DNA of 64,000 bases from Flavobacterium sharifuzzamanii (GTDB lineage Bacteria; Bacteroidota; Bacteroidia; Flavobacteriales; Flavobacteriaceae): positions 1 to 64,000 of the forward strand of contig NZ_QJGZ01000028.1 of assembly GCF_003254585.1 (NCBI RefSeq), written 5' to 3'. The notes beneath the pieces were generated by a model. It searched no databases, was not told the origin of the DNA, and saw only the letters and a program-made list of their open reading frames with translations. Each line of letters begins with the position of its first letter. The stretch's first letter is position 1. The position numbers were made by a program, and so were the translations under genes. Shown here piece by piece: positions 20,807 to 31,227 of this stretch.

Positions 20807-21007
20807 TTTTAGTCTGGAATTTTAAAATCGATCGGCGAAGCTCAAATGACGGTAAATAGACCAACTATAACGTTATAATTGCTTATTTAGAAAGATTCTT
20901 TGTGAAAATTGAGGTAAAAACTTACTTGCTTTATAACATCGAATTTCGACTTTGTTAAAGAAAAGATCTTTAAATGTTAATAATTCATTATTTTAATTCA
21001 AAATTGA

Positions 21008-21048
21008 TTTTTTAGCAAAAACAAGCAGTGAAAATCGTTTTTTAGCAA
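21008..21048 (+). repeat. 11-bp direct repeats upstream of acnB
   Basis: TTTTTTAGCAA occurs at 21008-21018 and again at 21038-21048, exactly 30 bp apart, about 75-115 bases upstream of the predicted acnB transcription start. The spacing is close to three helical turns, as for a regulator bound on one face. This is suggestive only in such AT-rich DNA. Confidence 0.35.
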
Positions 21049-21107
21049 TAATAATTTTTGAAAAGGCTTGTTCTATTATATTTTTTTTAATTATCGGGTT
21101 TAATGCT

Positions 21108-21115
21108 TAAATTTG
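21108..21115 (+). promoter_or_regulatory. acnB -7 element
   Basis: TAAATTTG matches TAnnTTTG, 27 bases upstream of the ATG at 21143. No -33 element is found at the proper distance. Confidence 0.45.
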
Positions 21116-21142
21116 CCTCAAAAAAATAAATCCGCTTTTATT

Positions 21143-23914
21143 ATGAATATTTATCAGGATTACCTTCAAGAAATTGAAGAAAGAAAAAATCAAGGGTTAC
21201 ACCCTAAACCAATCGATGGAGCTGAATTATTAAGCGAAATCATTGCTCAAATTAAAGATGTTGATAACGCAAATCGCGAAGACTCTCTTAAGTTTTTTAT
21301 TTACAATACTTTACCAGGTACGACAAGTGCCGCAGGTGAAAAAGCTAAGTTCTTAAAAGAAATTATTTTAGGTCAATCTGTAGTAAAAGAAATCACTCCG
21401 ACTTTTGCTTTTGAATTATTATCACACATGAAGGGTGGACCTTCTATTGAGGTATTATTAGATTTAGCTTTAGGAAATGATGCTGCGATTGCTCAGCAAG
21501 CTGCAGATGTTCTTAAAACGCAAGTTTTCCTTTACGATGCAGATACTGATCGTTTGAAAGAAGCTTTCAAAGCTGGTAACTCATTCGCTAAAGAAATCAT
21601 TGAAAGTTATGCAAAAGCTGAATTCTTCACTAAACTTCCAGAAATAGCAGAAGAAATTAAAGTTGTTACTTATATCGCTGGTGAAGGAGATATCTCTACA
21701 GATTTGCTTTCTCCAGGAAACCAAGCTCACTCTCGTTCAGATCGTGAACTTCATGGTAAATGTATGATCACTCCTCAAGCACAAGAGGAAATTCAAGCAT
21801 TACAAGCAAAACATCCAGATGCAAGCGTAATGTTAATTGCTGAAAAAGGAACAATGGGTGTTGGTTCTTCTAGAATGTCAGGTGTAAACAACGTGGCACT
21901 TTGGACAGGAAAACAAGCAAGTGAGTATGTTCCATTCGTAAATATTGCTCCAATTGTTGGAGGAACAAATGGTATTTCGCCAATTTTCCTTACTACGGTT
22001 GACGTAACAGGAGGTATTGGAATTGACCTTAAAAACTGGGTTAAAAAATTAGATTCAGACGGAAAACCAGTATTGAACGAGAACAACGAACCAATTCTTG
22101 AGCAAGCTTATTCTGTTGCTACAGGAACTGTTCTGACTATTAATACTCAAACTAAAAAATTATACAACGGTGATCAAGAATTAATTGATATTTCTAGATC
22201 ATTTACTCCTCAGAAAAAAGAGTTCATTAGAGCTGGAGGATCGTATGCAATTGTATTTGGTAAAAAACTTCAAACATTTGCTGCAAAAGTTTTAGATATT
22301 GAAGCTCCAGCTGTATTTGCTCCGTCTAAAGAAATTTCTAACGAGGGACAAGGTTTAACTGCAGTTGAAAAAATCTTCAACAAAAATGCTGTAGGTATTG
22401 CTCCAGGAAAAGTTTTACACGCAGGATCAGATGTTCGTGTAGAAGTAAACATTGTAGGTTCTCAAGATACTACAGGTCTTATGACGGCTCAAGAATTAGA
22501 GTCTATGGCAGCCACAGTTATTTCTCCAATTGTTGATGGTGCTTACCAATCTGGTTGTCATACTGCTTCTGTTTGGGATAAAAAAGCTCAGGCTAACATT
22601 CCTAAATTGATGAAGTTCATGAACAACTTCGGTTTGATCACCGCTCGTGACCCAAAAGGTGTTTATCACTCAATGACAGACGTAATCCATAAAGTACTTA
22701 ATGATATTACTATCGACGAATGGGCAATCATTATCGGTGGTGACTCTCACACGAGAATGTCTAAAGGTGTTGCTTTTGGTGCTGACTCAGGAACTGTTGC
22801 TCTTGCATTGGCTACGGGAGAGGCTTCTATGCCAATTCCAGAATCTGTAAAAGTGACTTTCAAAGGAGATATGAAAGGTTATATGGATTTCCGTGATGTG
22901 GTTCATGCTACACAAGCTCAAATGCTTAAGCAATTCAATGGTGAGAACGTATTCCAAGGAAGAATCATTGAGGTTCACATCGGAACTCTTACTGCTGATC
23001 AAGCATTTACATTTACAGACTGGACTGCAGAGATGAAAGCAAAAGCTTCTATCTGTATTTCAGAAGATGATACTTTGATCGAATCATTGGAAATTGCTAA
23101 AGGCAGAATCCAAATCATGATCGATAAAGGAATGGATAACGACAGACAAGTTCTTCAAGGTTTAATCAACAAAGCAGATAAGAGAATTGCAGAAATTAAA
23201 TCTGGAGAAAAACCAGCTTTAACTCCAGATGCAAACGCTAAATATTATGCTGAAGTTGTAGTTGATTTGGATCAAATTGCTGAGCCAATGATTGCTGACC
23301 CAGATGTTAATAATAAAGACGTTTCTAAACGTTATACTCACGATACTATTAGACCATTATCTTTCTATGGTGGAGAGAAAAAAGTAGATCTTGGATTTAT
23401 TGGTTCTTGTATGGTTCACAAAGGAGATATGAAAATCCTTGCTCAAATGTTGAAAAACGTTGAAGCACAAACAGGAAAAGTAGAATTTAATGCGCCTCTT
23501 GTAGTTGCTCCTCCAACTTACAACATCGTTGATGAATTGAAAGCTGAAGGTGACTGGGAAGTTTTACAAAAATACTCAGGTTTCGAATTTGATGATAACG
23601 CTCCTAAAGGTGCAGCTCGTACTGAATACGAAAACATGTTATACTTAGAGCGTCCAGGATGTAACCTTTGTATGGGTAACCAAGAGAAAGCGGCTAAAGG
23701 AGATACTGTAATGGCAACTTCAACACGTCTTTTCCAAGGTAGAGTTGTAGAAGATGCTGAAGGTAAAAAAGGTGAATCATTGCTTTCTTCTACTCCAGTC
23801 GTGGTTCTTTCTACAATTTTAGGTAGAACTCCAACTATGGAAGAATATACTGCAGCGGTAGACGGAATCAACTTAACTAAGTTTGCTCCTTCTAACAAAC
23901 AATTAGTTATGTAA
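21143..23914 (+). CDS. acnB: aconitate hydratase B (bifunctional aconitase/2-methylisocitrate dehydratase)
   Basis: It interconverts citrate and isocitrate in the TCA cycle. AcnB enzymes can also dehydrate 2-methylisocitrate in propionate breakdown. The start at 21143 (MNIYQDYLQEIEERK) gives 923 residues. An upstream non-ATG start at 21113 adds ten unrelated residues. The AcnB-specific N-terminal HEAT-like domain comes first, followed by the swivel domain placed before the catalytic core. The [4Fe-4S] ligands appear to be Cys756 (GSCMVHKGDM), Cys840 and Cys843 (PGCNLCMGNQEKA). A second, unrelated-subfamily aconitase gene follows after a terminator. Confidence 0.96.
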   Translation: MNIYQDYLQEIEERKNQGLHPKPIDGAELLSEIIAQIKDVDNANREDSLKFFIYNTLPGTTSAAGEKAKFLKEIILGQSVVKEITPTFAFELLSHMKGGPSIEVLLDLALGNDAAIAQQAADVLKTQVFLYDADTDRLKEAFKAGNSFAKEIIESYAKAEFFTKLPEIAEEIKVVTYIAGEGDISTDLLSPGNQAHSRSDRELHGKCMITPQAQEEIQALQAKHPDASVMLIAEKGTMGVGSSRMSGVNNVALWTGKQASEYVPFVNIAPIVGGTNGISPIFLTTVDVTGGIGIDLKNWVKKLDSDGKPVLNENNEPILEQAYSVATGTVLTINTQTKKLYNGDQELIDISRSFTPQKKEFIRAGGSYAIVFGKKLQTFAAKVLDIEAPAVFAPSKEISNEGQGLTAVEKIFNKNAVGIAPGKVLHAGSDVRVEVNIVGSQDTTGLMTAQELESMAATVISPIVDGAYQSGCHTASVWDKKAQANIPKLMKFMNNFGLITARDPKGVYHSMTDVIHKVLNDITIDEWAIIIGGDSHTRMSKGVAFGADSGTVALALATGEASMPIPESVKVTFKGDMKGYMDFRDVVHATQAQMLKQFNGENVFQGRIIEVHIGTLTADQAFTFTDWTAEMKAKASICISEDDTLIESLEIAKGRIQIMIDKGMDNDRQVLQGLINKADKRIAEIKSGEKPALTPDANAKYYAEVVVDLDQIAEPMIADPDVNNKDVSKRYTHDTIRPLSFYGGEKKVDLGFIGSCMVHKGDMKILAQMLKNVEAQTGKVEFNAPLVVAPPTYNIVDELKAEGDWEVLQKYSGFEFDDNAPKGAARTEYENMLYLERPGCNLCMGNQEKAAKGDTVMATSTRLFQGRVVEDAEGKKGESLLSSTPVVVLSTILGRTPTMEEYTAAVDGINLTKFAPSNKQLVM

Positions 23915-23940
23915 TCAAAAGATTATTTATTAATATTTTA

Positions 23941-23972
23941 AAAGCCCGAGTCGTAAAACTCGGGCTTTTTTA
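23941..23972 (+). terminator. terminator between the two aconitase genes
   Basis: AAAGCCCGAGT pairs with ACTCGGGCTTT and ends in a T run, 26 bases after acnB. It shows that the two aconitase genes are probably separate transcripts. Confidence 0.9.
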
Positions 23973-24038
23973 GTAATAATTGTTCTATTTTTTGTAACTT
24001 GTCATGTTCAAAAAAGAATAATAAAAAACAAAAAATCT

Positions 24039-26303
24039 ATGGCTTTTGATATCGAAATGATTAAAAAAGTGTACGAAAACATGCCAGCGCGAGTTGATAA
24101 AGCGCGAGAAATTGTTGGACGTCCGCTTACTTTAACAGAGAAAATTTTATACAATCACCTTTGGGACGGAAATCCGACTAAGGCGTTTGGAAGAGGAATT
24201 GATTATGTTGACTTTGCACCGGACCGCGTTGCTTGTCAAGATGCGACAGCACAAATGGCCTTATTGCAGTTTATGCATGCAGGTAAATCTAAAGTGGCAG
24301 TGCCTACAACGGTTCACTGTGATCACTTGATTCAGGCAAAAGTAGATGCTGCAACAGATTTGGCTAGAGCTAAAACTCAAAGTAATGAGGTTTTTGATTT
24401 CTTGTCGTCAGTTTCTAATAAATACGGAATCGGTTTCTGGAAGCCAGGAGCTGGAATTATTCACCAAGTTGTACTTGAAAATTATGCTTTCCCAGGAGGA
24501 ATGATGATTGGTACCGACTCTCACACTGTAAATGCAGGTGGTTTAGGAATGGTGGCAATTGGTGTAGGTGGGGCAGATGCTGTAGATGTTATGTCTGGAA
24601 TGGCTTGGGAACTTAAATTCCCTAAATTGATCGGAGTTAAATTAACTGGTAAACTATCTGGCTGGACAGCTCCAAAAGATGTTATTCTTAAAGTTGCTGG
24701 TATTCTTACTGTAAAAGGTGGTACTGGAGCAATCGTAGAATATTTTGGAGAAGGTGCAAAAGCAATGTCTTGTACGGGTAAAGGAACTATTTGTAATATG
24801 GGAGCTGAAATTGGAGCTACAACTTCGACTTTTGGCTACGATGATTCAATGGGGCGTTACCTTCGTTCTACAAATAGAGCAGATGTTGCTGATGCAGCAG
24901 ATAAAATTGCTCCTTATTTAACAGGAGATGCAGAAGTATATGCTAATCCTGAAAAATATTTTGATCAAGTAATTGAAATCAACTTATCTACTTTAGAGCC
25001 ACACTTAAATGGTCCTTTTACACCAGATTTGGCTACTCCAATTTCTAAAATGAAAGAAGAGGCAATCAAAAATAACTGGCCATTACAAGTTCAGTATGGT
25101 TTGATTGGTTCTTGTACAAACTCATCTTACGAGGATATTTCTCGTGCAGCTTCTTTGGCAAAACAAGTAGCTGCTAAAAACTTAAAAACGAAGGCGAAAT
25201 TTACAATTACGCCAGGTTCTGAAGTAGTGCGCTCTACAATAGAAAGAGACGGATTTATTGATACGTTTAATAAAATCAATGCAACTGTATTTGCAAATGC
25301 ATGCGGACCATGTATTGGTATGTGGGATAGAGAAGGGGCAGAGAAAGAAGAAAGAAATACTATTGTGCATTCTTTCAACCGTAACTTCTCAAAACGTGCC
25401 GATGGTAACCCAAATACTTTAGCTTTCGTAGGTTCTCCTGAATTGGTGACTGCTTTGGCTATTGCAGGTGATTTAGGATTTAATCCATTAACAGATAAAT
25501 TAATCAACGAAGATGGTGAAGAAGTAATGCTTGAAGAGCCAACAGGAGATGAGCTTCCTGCTAAAGGTTTCTACGCTGAAGATCCAGGATTCCAAGCGCC
25601 AGCTGAAGACGGATCAAATGTTCAAGTCGTAGTTAATCCAACTTCAGAGCGTTTGCAACTATTGGCTCCATTTGATCCTTGGGATGGAAAAAATATTGCA
25701 GGAGCTAAATTGTTAATCAAAGCATTCGGAAAATGTACAACTGACCACATTTCTATGGCCGGACCATGGTTGCGTTTCCGCGGACATTTAGATAACATTT
25801 CAAACAATATGTTGATCGGAGCTGTAAATGCTTACAATCAAAAAACAAACTCTGTTAAGAACCAATTGACAGGTCAATATGATGCTGTTCCTGCTGTAGC
25901 TCGTGCATACAAAGCGGCTGGAGTTCCGTCAATCGTAGTTGGAGATCATAACTATGGTGAAGGGTCTTCTCGTGAACATGCGGCTATGGAACCTCGTTTC
26001 TTAGGTGTAAAGGCGGTATTGGTAAAATCTTTTGCTCGTATCCATGAAACTAATCTTAAAAAACAAGGTCTTTTAGGATTGACTTTTGCAAATGAAGCAG
26101 ATTATGATAAAATTCAAGAAGATGATACAATCAACTTCTTAGATTTAACAGAATTTGCTCCTGGCAAACCTTTAACATTAGAATTTGTTCATGCAGATGG
26201 TACAAAAGATATTATCTTGGCTAACCATACATATAACGAAGGACAGATTGGTTGGTTTGTTGCAGGTTCTGCATTAAACTTAATTGCAGCTGGAAAAGCT
26301 TAA
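24039..26303 (+). CDS. acn: aconitate hydratase, mitochondrial-type
   Basis: It catalyses the same citrate/isocitrate step as AcnB but belongs to the mitochondrial-like branch, with swivel domain at the C-terminus. Length is 754 residues. The [4Fe-4S] ligands are Cys359 ([10 protein letters not shown]), Cys422 and Cys425 ([10 protein letters not shown]). Substrate-binding segments include [21 protein letters not shown] and [14 protein letters not shown]. In E. coli the two aconitase types differ in oxidative-stress sensitivity and growth-phase use; a similar split here is plausible. An intrinsic terminator follows. Confidence 0.97.
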   Translation: MAFDIEMIKKVYENMPARVDKAREIVGRPLTLTEKILYNHLWDGNPTKAFGRGIDYVDFAPDRVACQDATAQMALLQFMHAGKSKVAVPTTVHCDHLIQAKVDAATDLARAKTQSNEVFDFLSSVSNKYGIGFWKPGAGIIHQVVLENYAFPGGMMIGTDSHTVNAGGLGMVAIGVGGADAVDVMSGMAWELKFPKLIGVKLTGKLSGWTAPKDVILKVAGILTVKGGTGAIVEYFGEGAKAMSCTGKGTICNMGAEIGATTSTFGYDDSMGRYLRSTNRADVADAADKIAPYLTGDAEVYANPEKYFDQVIEINLSTLEPHLNGPFTPDLATPISKMKEEAIKNNWPLQVQYGLIGSCTNSSYEDISRAASLAKQVAAKNLKTKAKFTITPGSEVVRSTIERDGFIDTFNKINATVFANACGPCIGMWDREGAEKEERNTIVHSFNRNFSKRADGNPNTLAFVGSPELVTALAIAGDLGFNPLTDKLINEDGEEVMLEEPTGDELPAKGFYAEDPGFQAPAEDGSNVQVVVNPTSERLQLLAPFDPWDGKNIAGAKLLIKAFGKCTTDHISMAGPWLRFRGHLDNISNNMLIGAVNAYNQKTNSVKNQLTGQYDAVPAVARAYKAAGVPSIVVGDHNYGEGSSREHAAMEPRFLGVKAVLVKSFARIHETNLKKQGLLGLTFANEADYDKIQEDDTINFLDLTEFAPGKPLTLEFVHADGTKDIILANHTYNEGQIGWFVAGSALNLIAAGKA

Positions 26304-26322
26304 TGTTACACTTATATATTGC

Positions 26323-26351
26323 AAAATGCCCTGTTTTTACAGGGCATTTTT
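26323..26351. terminator. bidirectional terminator after acn
   Basis: AAAATGCCCTG pairs perfectly with CAGGGCATTTT around a short loop. It lies between the convergent acn and kelch genes and can stop transcription from both sides. Confidence 0.88.
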
Positions 26352-26371
26352 ATTATGATTAATTTACTTTG

Positions 26372-27751
26372 CTAATTTGCGGTAGAGAAATTCAAGCCGG
26401 ATGACAAAACTTTGATATGATTGAGTTGTGTTTTGTCAAATTCTTCCATGTCAATGCTATAAATGTTTTGAGAAGGAGTGTTTGAATAATCATTTTGAAG
26501 AGTTCCACCAAGTATGTATAATTTGTTATTGTAATAATGCATACTGGAATTTTTTAATTGAATGTCAACCAGATATTCTTTTAATTGTTTTGTTTTAATG
26601 TCATACAGGTAGATCTGATTGTTTTCAAAGAAATAAATTATATTTTCATGAAAGGTTACAGCTGGTCTTTCTAATCCTGCAAATAATTCACCTTCAGTCT
26701 GCCATTTTTCAGTTTTGAGATCAAAAGTTTCAATTTGAGATAAAGAATTTTCATTGCTTCCTCCAATTAAATAAATTTTATCAGCTATTAGAACGCCTGA
26801 AGTTTCTTTGGCCACAGGCATACTTGCAAGCTCATACCAATAGCCCGAAGTGATATTGTATTGATGTACTTTATTTGTAAATGTTTTTTTGTCTTTGTCA
26901 TTCATTTTTATTGAACCACCAATCACAATTATATTATCATTATAAGTAAATGTAGCAGCATTAGATGCTTGATGCGGATTTGTTTTATCAATTGTGATAC
27001 TTTGTTTTTTAGTATCAAATACCTCAATCTCATTTTGTAGATATTCAAAAACTCCATTATCGGAAATCTTTTTCCCTCCTAAAATATAGATTTTACCCTC
27101 GTAATAATTGAGGTTATGGTAAGCTCTTTTGTTGAATTTTAGATTTGATTCTTCCCAAGAATTATTTTGAATGTCATATACCAGTAAATTTCCTTTATAA
27201 GAGAAATAATTTGGATTAGTGCGAATTTCTCGGAGGTAATCTTTCAAGGTAAAATCTGGCCGTTCTCGTTTGACTTTTTCCCAAGGATCTGTTTTATAAC
27301 TTGCATCTCCTCCTATAATATAGATTTTATTGTCTTGTAAAACTGATCCAAAAGAGGTAATTCTATATTGCAAAGGAGCTAATTTGGTTGTATTCAATTT
27401 AGATTTTAATCTTAATTTGTGGTTTTTTCGAATAACTAAGCCTTCTAAATTTTCTACATTTTCTTGAAGAAGAATTTTGAAGTCTGTTTTTTTTAAATCG
27501 CTTAAAGCAATTTTTGTGGTAATAAATCCAATATGCGAAAATTGTAAACTATCTTGATCTTTGAAATTAGAAGGGAGTTTTAAAGTGAATTCACCATTGC
27601 TATTCGTTAAAGTTCCAAAACTTCCTGATATGCTTGTAATGTTGGTGTCTTCTAAAGCTTTTTTGTTTTTTCGAGAAATGACCATCCCTTTTATAATTTG
27701 TGCATTTATAATAAAAGGAAAGAAAATGATGATATAGAATAGTTTTTTCAA
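26372..27751 (-). CDS. exported kelch-repeat protein with N-terminal carboxypeptidase-like domain
   Basis: The N-terminus is a signal peptide (about residues 1-17, ending INAQ). A carboxypeptidase-regulatory-like beta-sandwich follows (IIKGMVISRKNKKALEDTNI to about residue 95), as found at the start of TonB-dependent receptors. The remaining 330 residues contain kelch repeats with the hallmark pairs YIIGG, YILGG, IVIGG, YLIGG and YILGG, predicting a beta-propeller. Length is 459 residues. It is probably periplasmic or surface-attached and may bind a ligand or partner. The function is unknown. It is a single gene, convergent with acn. Confidence 0.8.
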   Translation of the reverse strand: MKKLFYIIIFFPFIINAQIIKGMVISRKNKKALEDTNITSISGSFGTLTNSNGEFTLKLPSNFKDQDSLQFSHIGFITTKIALSDLKKTDFKILLQENVENLEGLVIRKNHKLRLKSKLNTTKLAPLQYRITSFGSVLQDNKIYIIGGDASYKTDPWEKVKRERPDFTLKDYLREIRTNPNYFSYKGNLLVYDIQNNSWEESNLKFNKRAYHNLNYYEGKIYILGGKKISDNGVFEYLQNEIEVFDTKKQSITIDKTNPHQASNAATFTYNDNIIVIGGSIKMNDKDKKTFTNKVHQYNITSGYWYELASMPVAKETSGVLIADKIYLIGGSNENSLSQIETFDLKTEKWQTEGELFAGLERPAVTFHENIIYFFENNQIYLYDIKTKQLKEYLVDIQLKNSSMHYYNNKLYILGGTLQNDYSNTPSQNIYSIDMEEFDKTQLNHIKVLSSGLNFSTAN

Positions 27752-27925
27752 AATATCTTAGTTTTTTTATTAGGTTAAATTTAATAAAAAAATATATTTT
27801 TTGTAAAAAACTGCCTTTCAAAAAGTTGAATTAATTTCTATTCCGAGACTGTTAATTCGAGGTAAAATAATTGTTAAAAACACAGGTTTTTTTACTTTAA
27901 AAAGTTAAATTCGCTTTTAAGGCAA

Positions 27926-27933
27926 TATATTTG
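27926..27933 (+). promoter_or_regulatory. -7 element of the LysM-NlpC gene
   Basis: TATATTTG matches TAnnTTTG about 65 bases upstream of the start codon. The -33 region is not convincing. Confidence 0.4.
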
Positions 27934-27997
27934 TCTTTTTTGAGTTGGTATTAATGTATAATATAGAAAAAGTTGTAAAAACTTTAAGAAAGAGAGT

Positions 27998-29161
27998 ATG
28001 GTTTACAGGTTAATAATAGTATTGTTTTTTTTCAGTGTTGGAGCCTTTGCGCAAGATAATTTTATTAAGCACAAAATTTCACAAGGAGATAACCTTTCTG
28101 TTATTGCTAAAAAATATGGAGTAAAAGTAAAAGACATTGCAGATGCAAATCCGAATGCTCCTAAAATATTAAAACTAAATTCCACTCTTTTAATTCCGAA
28201 CAAAAATAAAACTGCTGCAAAGACAAAAAATAAAAATGTTGAAGTTGCAGATAATACTACTTCTTCTGTAACTTCTTCTGGTACTCATGAAGTGGCTTCC
28301 AAAGAAACGCTTTGGGGGATTTCTAAAAAATATAATGTTTCTGTTGATGATTTAAAGAAAGCGAATCCATCTCTGGAAAGCGAAGGCTTAAAAATCGGAC
28401 AGCAAATAAATATTCCTTCAAATAATTTAGTGTCAAATAGTAGTTCACCAAGTGATACTCCTGTTAGTTCGGAAGTGGTTTCGACGGATGTAGAGTTTAT
28501 AAGAGAAGTGAAAACCAAAGAAACAAAATATGGCATTTCTAAAGAATATGGAATTACGGTTGCAGAACTAGAACGCCAGAATCCATCAATTAAAGGAAAA
28601 GTGCCAGTTGGATATTTGTTGAAAATTCGTGTTCCAAAAGAAAAAGCAGATGCTATTCAAGCAACAAAAACTTTGCAAGAAGCTAATGTGCAAGGAGATG
28701 CTTCTTCTGGTCAAATAGCAGAAACGGCTCCAGATATAAAAAGAGATTCAACTATTGTGAGGACGGGAGATTATTCTGGATTAATTGATCAGCTTATAGC
28801 AAGTGCAACAGGGAATATAGGTATTAGATATAGATCAGGTGGAACAACAAAAGCAGGTTTTGACTGTTCAGGATTAATGTTTTGCACTTTTGGAAATTTT
28901 GATATTAAATTGCCTAGAAGTTCAATAGAACAATCTCGAATAGGAACAAAAGTAGCTTCAGACGAGGCGCAAAAAGGAGATTTAATTTTCTTTAGAACCA
29001 ATGGTAGACGCCATATAAATCACGTAGGTATGGTTGTTGAAAATGTTGATGGCGAGATTAAATTCGTGCATTCATCTACTCATGGAGGCGTTATGATTTC
29101 CTCAACAAAAGAGCCGTATTACACAAGAGCTTTTTCTCAAGTAAATCGTGTTTTGAATTAA
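27998..29161 (+). CDS. LysM-NlpC/P60 peptidoglycan endopeptidase
   Basis: It likely cleaves peptide stem bonds in peptidoglycan. A signal peptide (about 1-18, ending AFAQ) is followed by three LysM modules that bind glycan: about residues 24-68, 95-141 and 168-212. A linker leads to an NlpC/P60 domain (about 265-387). The catalytic cysteine is Cys290 in FDCSGLM and the histidine is His342 in NHVGMV. The third LysM (REVKTKETKYGISKEYG) is divergent. Its stop codon shares the four bases TTAA with the stop of the convergent response regulator, so no room remains for a terminator. Confidence 0.93.
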   Translation: MVYRLIIVLFFFSVGAFAQDNFIKHKISQGDNLSVIAKKYGVKVKDIADANPNAPKILKLNSTLLIPNKNKTAAKTKNKNVEVADNTTSSVTSSGTHEVASKETLWGISKKYNVSVDDLKKANPSLESEGLKIGQQINIPSNNLVSNSSSPSDTPVSSEVVSTDVEFIREVKTKETKYGISKEYGITVAELERQNPSIKGKVPVGYLLKIRVPKEKADAIQATKTLQEANVQGDASSGQIAETAPDIKRDSTIVRTGDYSGLIDQLIASATGNIGIRYRSGGTTKAGFDCSGLMFCTFGNFDIKLPRSSIEQSRIGTKVASDEAQKGDLIFFRTNGRRHINHVGMVVENVDGEIKFVHSSTHGGVMISSTKEPYYTRAFSQVNRVLN

Positions 29162-29547
29162 GCTTCAAGAAAAACACTTTTTAATGTTTCTAATCTAAAA
29201 GGTTTATTCCAGAAATCAGATACATATTTATTTTCTTTAACTTTTTTGATTTCGTCACTATCTAAAGTAGAAGAGAGTACAAAAATTTCGATATTTTCTT
29301 TTACATCTTCTGGGAGATTGTCAAATTCTTTCAAAAATTCAAATCCATCCATAACAGGCATTTGAATGTCTAAAAGAATAATCAATGGGTTTTGATTCTG
29401 ATTTTTTAGAATCCAGTTCATACCTTCCCTTCCATTGTTTGCAATATAAACAGGATTAACATCAAGCCCTTTTTTCAGTAGCTTTTTAATGACAAATTGA
29501 TCAATCAAGTTGTCTTCTATAATTATAAATTGAGATCTATACGGCAT
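29158..29547 (-). CDS. response regulator (receiver domain only)
   Basis: A 129-residue stand-alone CheY-like receiver. The acidic pocket residues are in IIIEDN, the phosphoacceptor is Asp60 (IILLDIQMP), the conserved Ser/Thr is in VLSSTLD and the conserved Lys is in FWNKPF. There is no output domain, so it must act through protein contact or as a phosphorelay step. Its start overlaps the end of the histidine kinase gene by 11 bases, implying translational coupling and a dedicated partner. Confidence 0.93.
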   Translation of the reverse strand: MPYRSQFIIIEDNLIDQFVIKKLLKKGLDVNPVYIANNGREGMNWILKNQNQNPLIILLDIQMPVMDGFEFLKEFDNLPEDVKENIEIFVLSSTLDSDEIKKVKENKYVSDFWNKPFRLETLKSVFLEA

Positions 29548-30961
29548 AAGAATTTGGTATTGTTACTATAAATTTACTTCCCACACTGCTTTCGGAAAAA
29601 ACAGAAATATCACCTCTGATATTTTCAACTGCTTCTTTTACGATATATAAACCTAGGCCAGAGCCTTTGTTTTTATTTGTTCCAAAATACATATCAAAAA
29701 TATTCGCTTTGTAATCGTCATGAATTCCGATTCCATTATCTGTCACTTCAAGTTTATTTAAACCGTCACTAAAATAAGTTTTTATCGTAATAAACATTTC
29801 TGGCTTGTTACAATCTGCATACTTAATAGCGTTAGAAAGCAGGTTGTTAATGATAATTTTTAAACGAAGCCCATCACTTTCAATATGATCCACTAAAAGC
29901 TCTTGTGTGAATTTAATTTTGTTTGCATTTTCAATATGCATTAATTGTTGAATAGCTTCATTGCAAAGCTCTTTTAAACTCACAGGCTCCATTATTATTT
30001 GTTTTCTTTTGTTTTTAGAGTAATCAATAATATCGCTAATAAATTGATCTTGCCTTGCTAGGCTCTGATGCATCATTTGCAAATAATTTCGAACCTGCTC
30101 CACATCATCTTCTAATGCTGTTATTTCGATAAGACCTTTTAATGAAGTAATAGGAGATCTCAAGTCGTGTGATGCGCTGTAAACAAATCGGTCCAATTCT
30201 CGATTTACGGTAACAAGGTTTTCATTTTTTACCTCTATTTCTTTTTTCGAAACTAATAGTCTTTTTACCATTATCGAATAATAAAGACAAACGCTGCATA
30301 CTATAACCAAAATGAAAAAGATATTTGTGATAATTAGTAAATCCTTTATTTTTCGTGTTCCTTCTCCTAATGTGTTCGAAAAATTCCGTTCGTTAACCGT
30401 TAATCGGTCACTTATCGCACTTATTTCTTTTAAATATTTCTTCTGATCTTCAGCAGTTAAAATGTCATGCTCAATTTTGGCGTTAATCTGCTGGCCAATA
30501 ACAAATAAATCGAAAATTAGTTTATCTCCTTGTCCCCATTCATTTATGGCTTTAGATAAAAATTCCACATTTTTAAAGTTTTCAAATAGCCATATAATAT
30601 CATCTAAATCATCTTCATTATTTCGGCCAGTTAAAAATCCTTTTCGTGCAATTTCATTATCTCCAGCTTTCAATAGTGTAACTCGTGCAATGCCATCTCC
30701 TTGTGGTACTTTTAATTCTTCGAGATACAATTTCCATTGTGCGTGGTTTTTGGTGAATAAATAGGTAATTAAATGTCTAGATGCATCTTTTTGTCCTTTA
30801 GAATAATGTGATTCCCCATTTACGTAAGCCCTATTTGCTGATAAGATTTTAATAGTAAAAAAATTGATACAGATTAATAATGCGCACGAAATGAATACTA
30901 TTAAAATAAGAATGAAAACATTTGGAAAACGAAAATTTTTTAAAGCTTGCAATTTAGACAT
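29537..30961 (-). CDS. membrane sensor histidine kinase
   Basis: Two membrane spans (about residues 14-36 and 208-230) enclose an extracytoplasmic sensing domain of about 170 residues whose sequence suggests a helical fold. The kinase core follows: HisKA with phosphoacceptor His265 (SASHDLRSPITS), then an ATPase domain with N-box NNLLSNAIKYA, G1 VTDNGIGI and G2 GSGLGLYIV. Length is 474 residues. It is coupled to the receiver-only gene downstream. The signal is unknown. The gap upstream (30962-31227) holds no gene or recognisable promoter. Confidence 0.93.
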   Translation of the reverse strand: MSKLQALKNFRFPNVFILILIVFISCALLICINFFTIKILSANRAYVNGESHYSKGQKDASRHLITYLFTKNHAQWKLYLEELKVPQGDGIARVTLLKAGDNEIARKGFLTGRNNEDDLDDIIWLFENFKNVEFLSKAINEWGQGDKLIFDLFVIGQQINAKIEHDILTAEDQKKYLKEISAISDRLTVNERNFSNTLGEGTRKIKDLLIITNIFFILVIVCSVCLYYSIMVKRLLVSKKEIEVKNENLVTVNRELDRFVYSASHDLRSPITSLKGLIEITALEDDVEQVRNYLQMMHQSLARQDQFISDIIDYSKNKRKQIIMEPVSLKELCNEAIQQLMHIENANKIKFTQELLVDHIESDGLRLKIIINNLLSNAIKYADCNKPEMFITIKTYFSDGLNKLEVTDNGIGIHDDYKANIFDMYFGTNKNKGSGLGLYIVKEAVENIRGDISVFSESSVGSKFIVTIPNSYAV

Positions 30962-31227
30962 AATCTTAAAATTAGTAGGTTAATAAAACGTGCCTTTTGC
31001 GTGTTCTGCAAGTATGAATGAAAAATTATGGGGGATAATTTAATTCACGTTTTGTTAAACACTTGTTAAGATATTTTGCTATTTATAAATGCTTATAAAA
31101 TGATTCTCTCAAATATAATAAAATTTATCTTATGATTTTTGCAAAAAAGATGTTATGAAAGTGAAAAAAGTTCTAATGCTAGTGTTTTTGTTTAAGTGTT
31201 GATTAGTAGTTGAGCTGAATTGTTTGA

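Noticed and set aside
31154..31201. A 15-codon signal-peptide-like frame in the gap before the histidine kinase
   Set aside because: It is too short, ends directly after the hydrophobic part, and has no promoter or conserved context.
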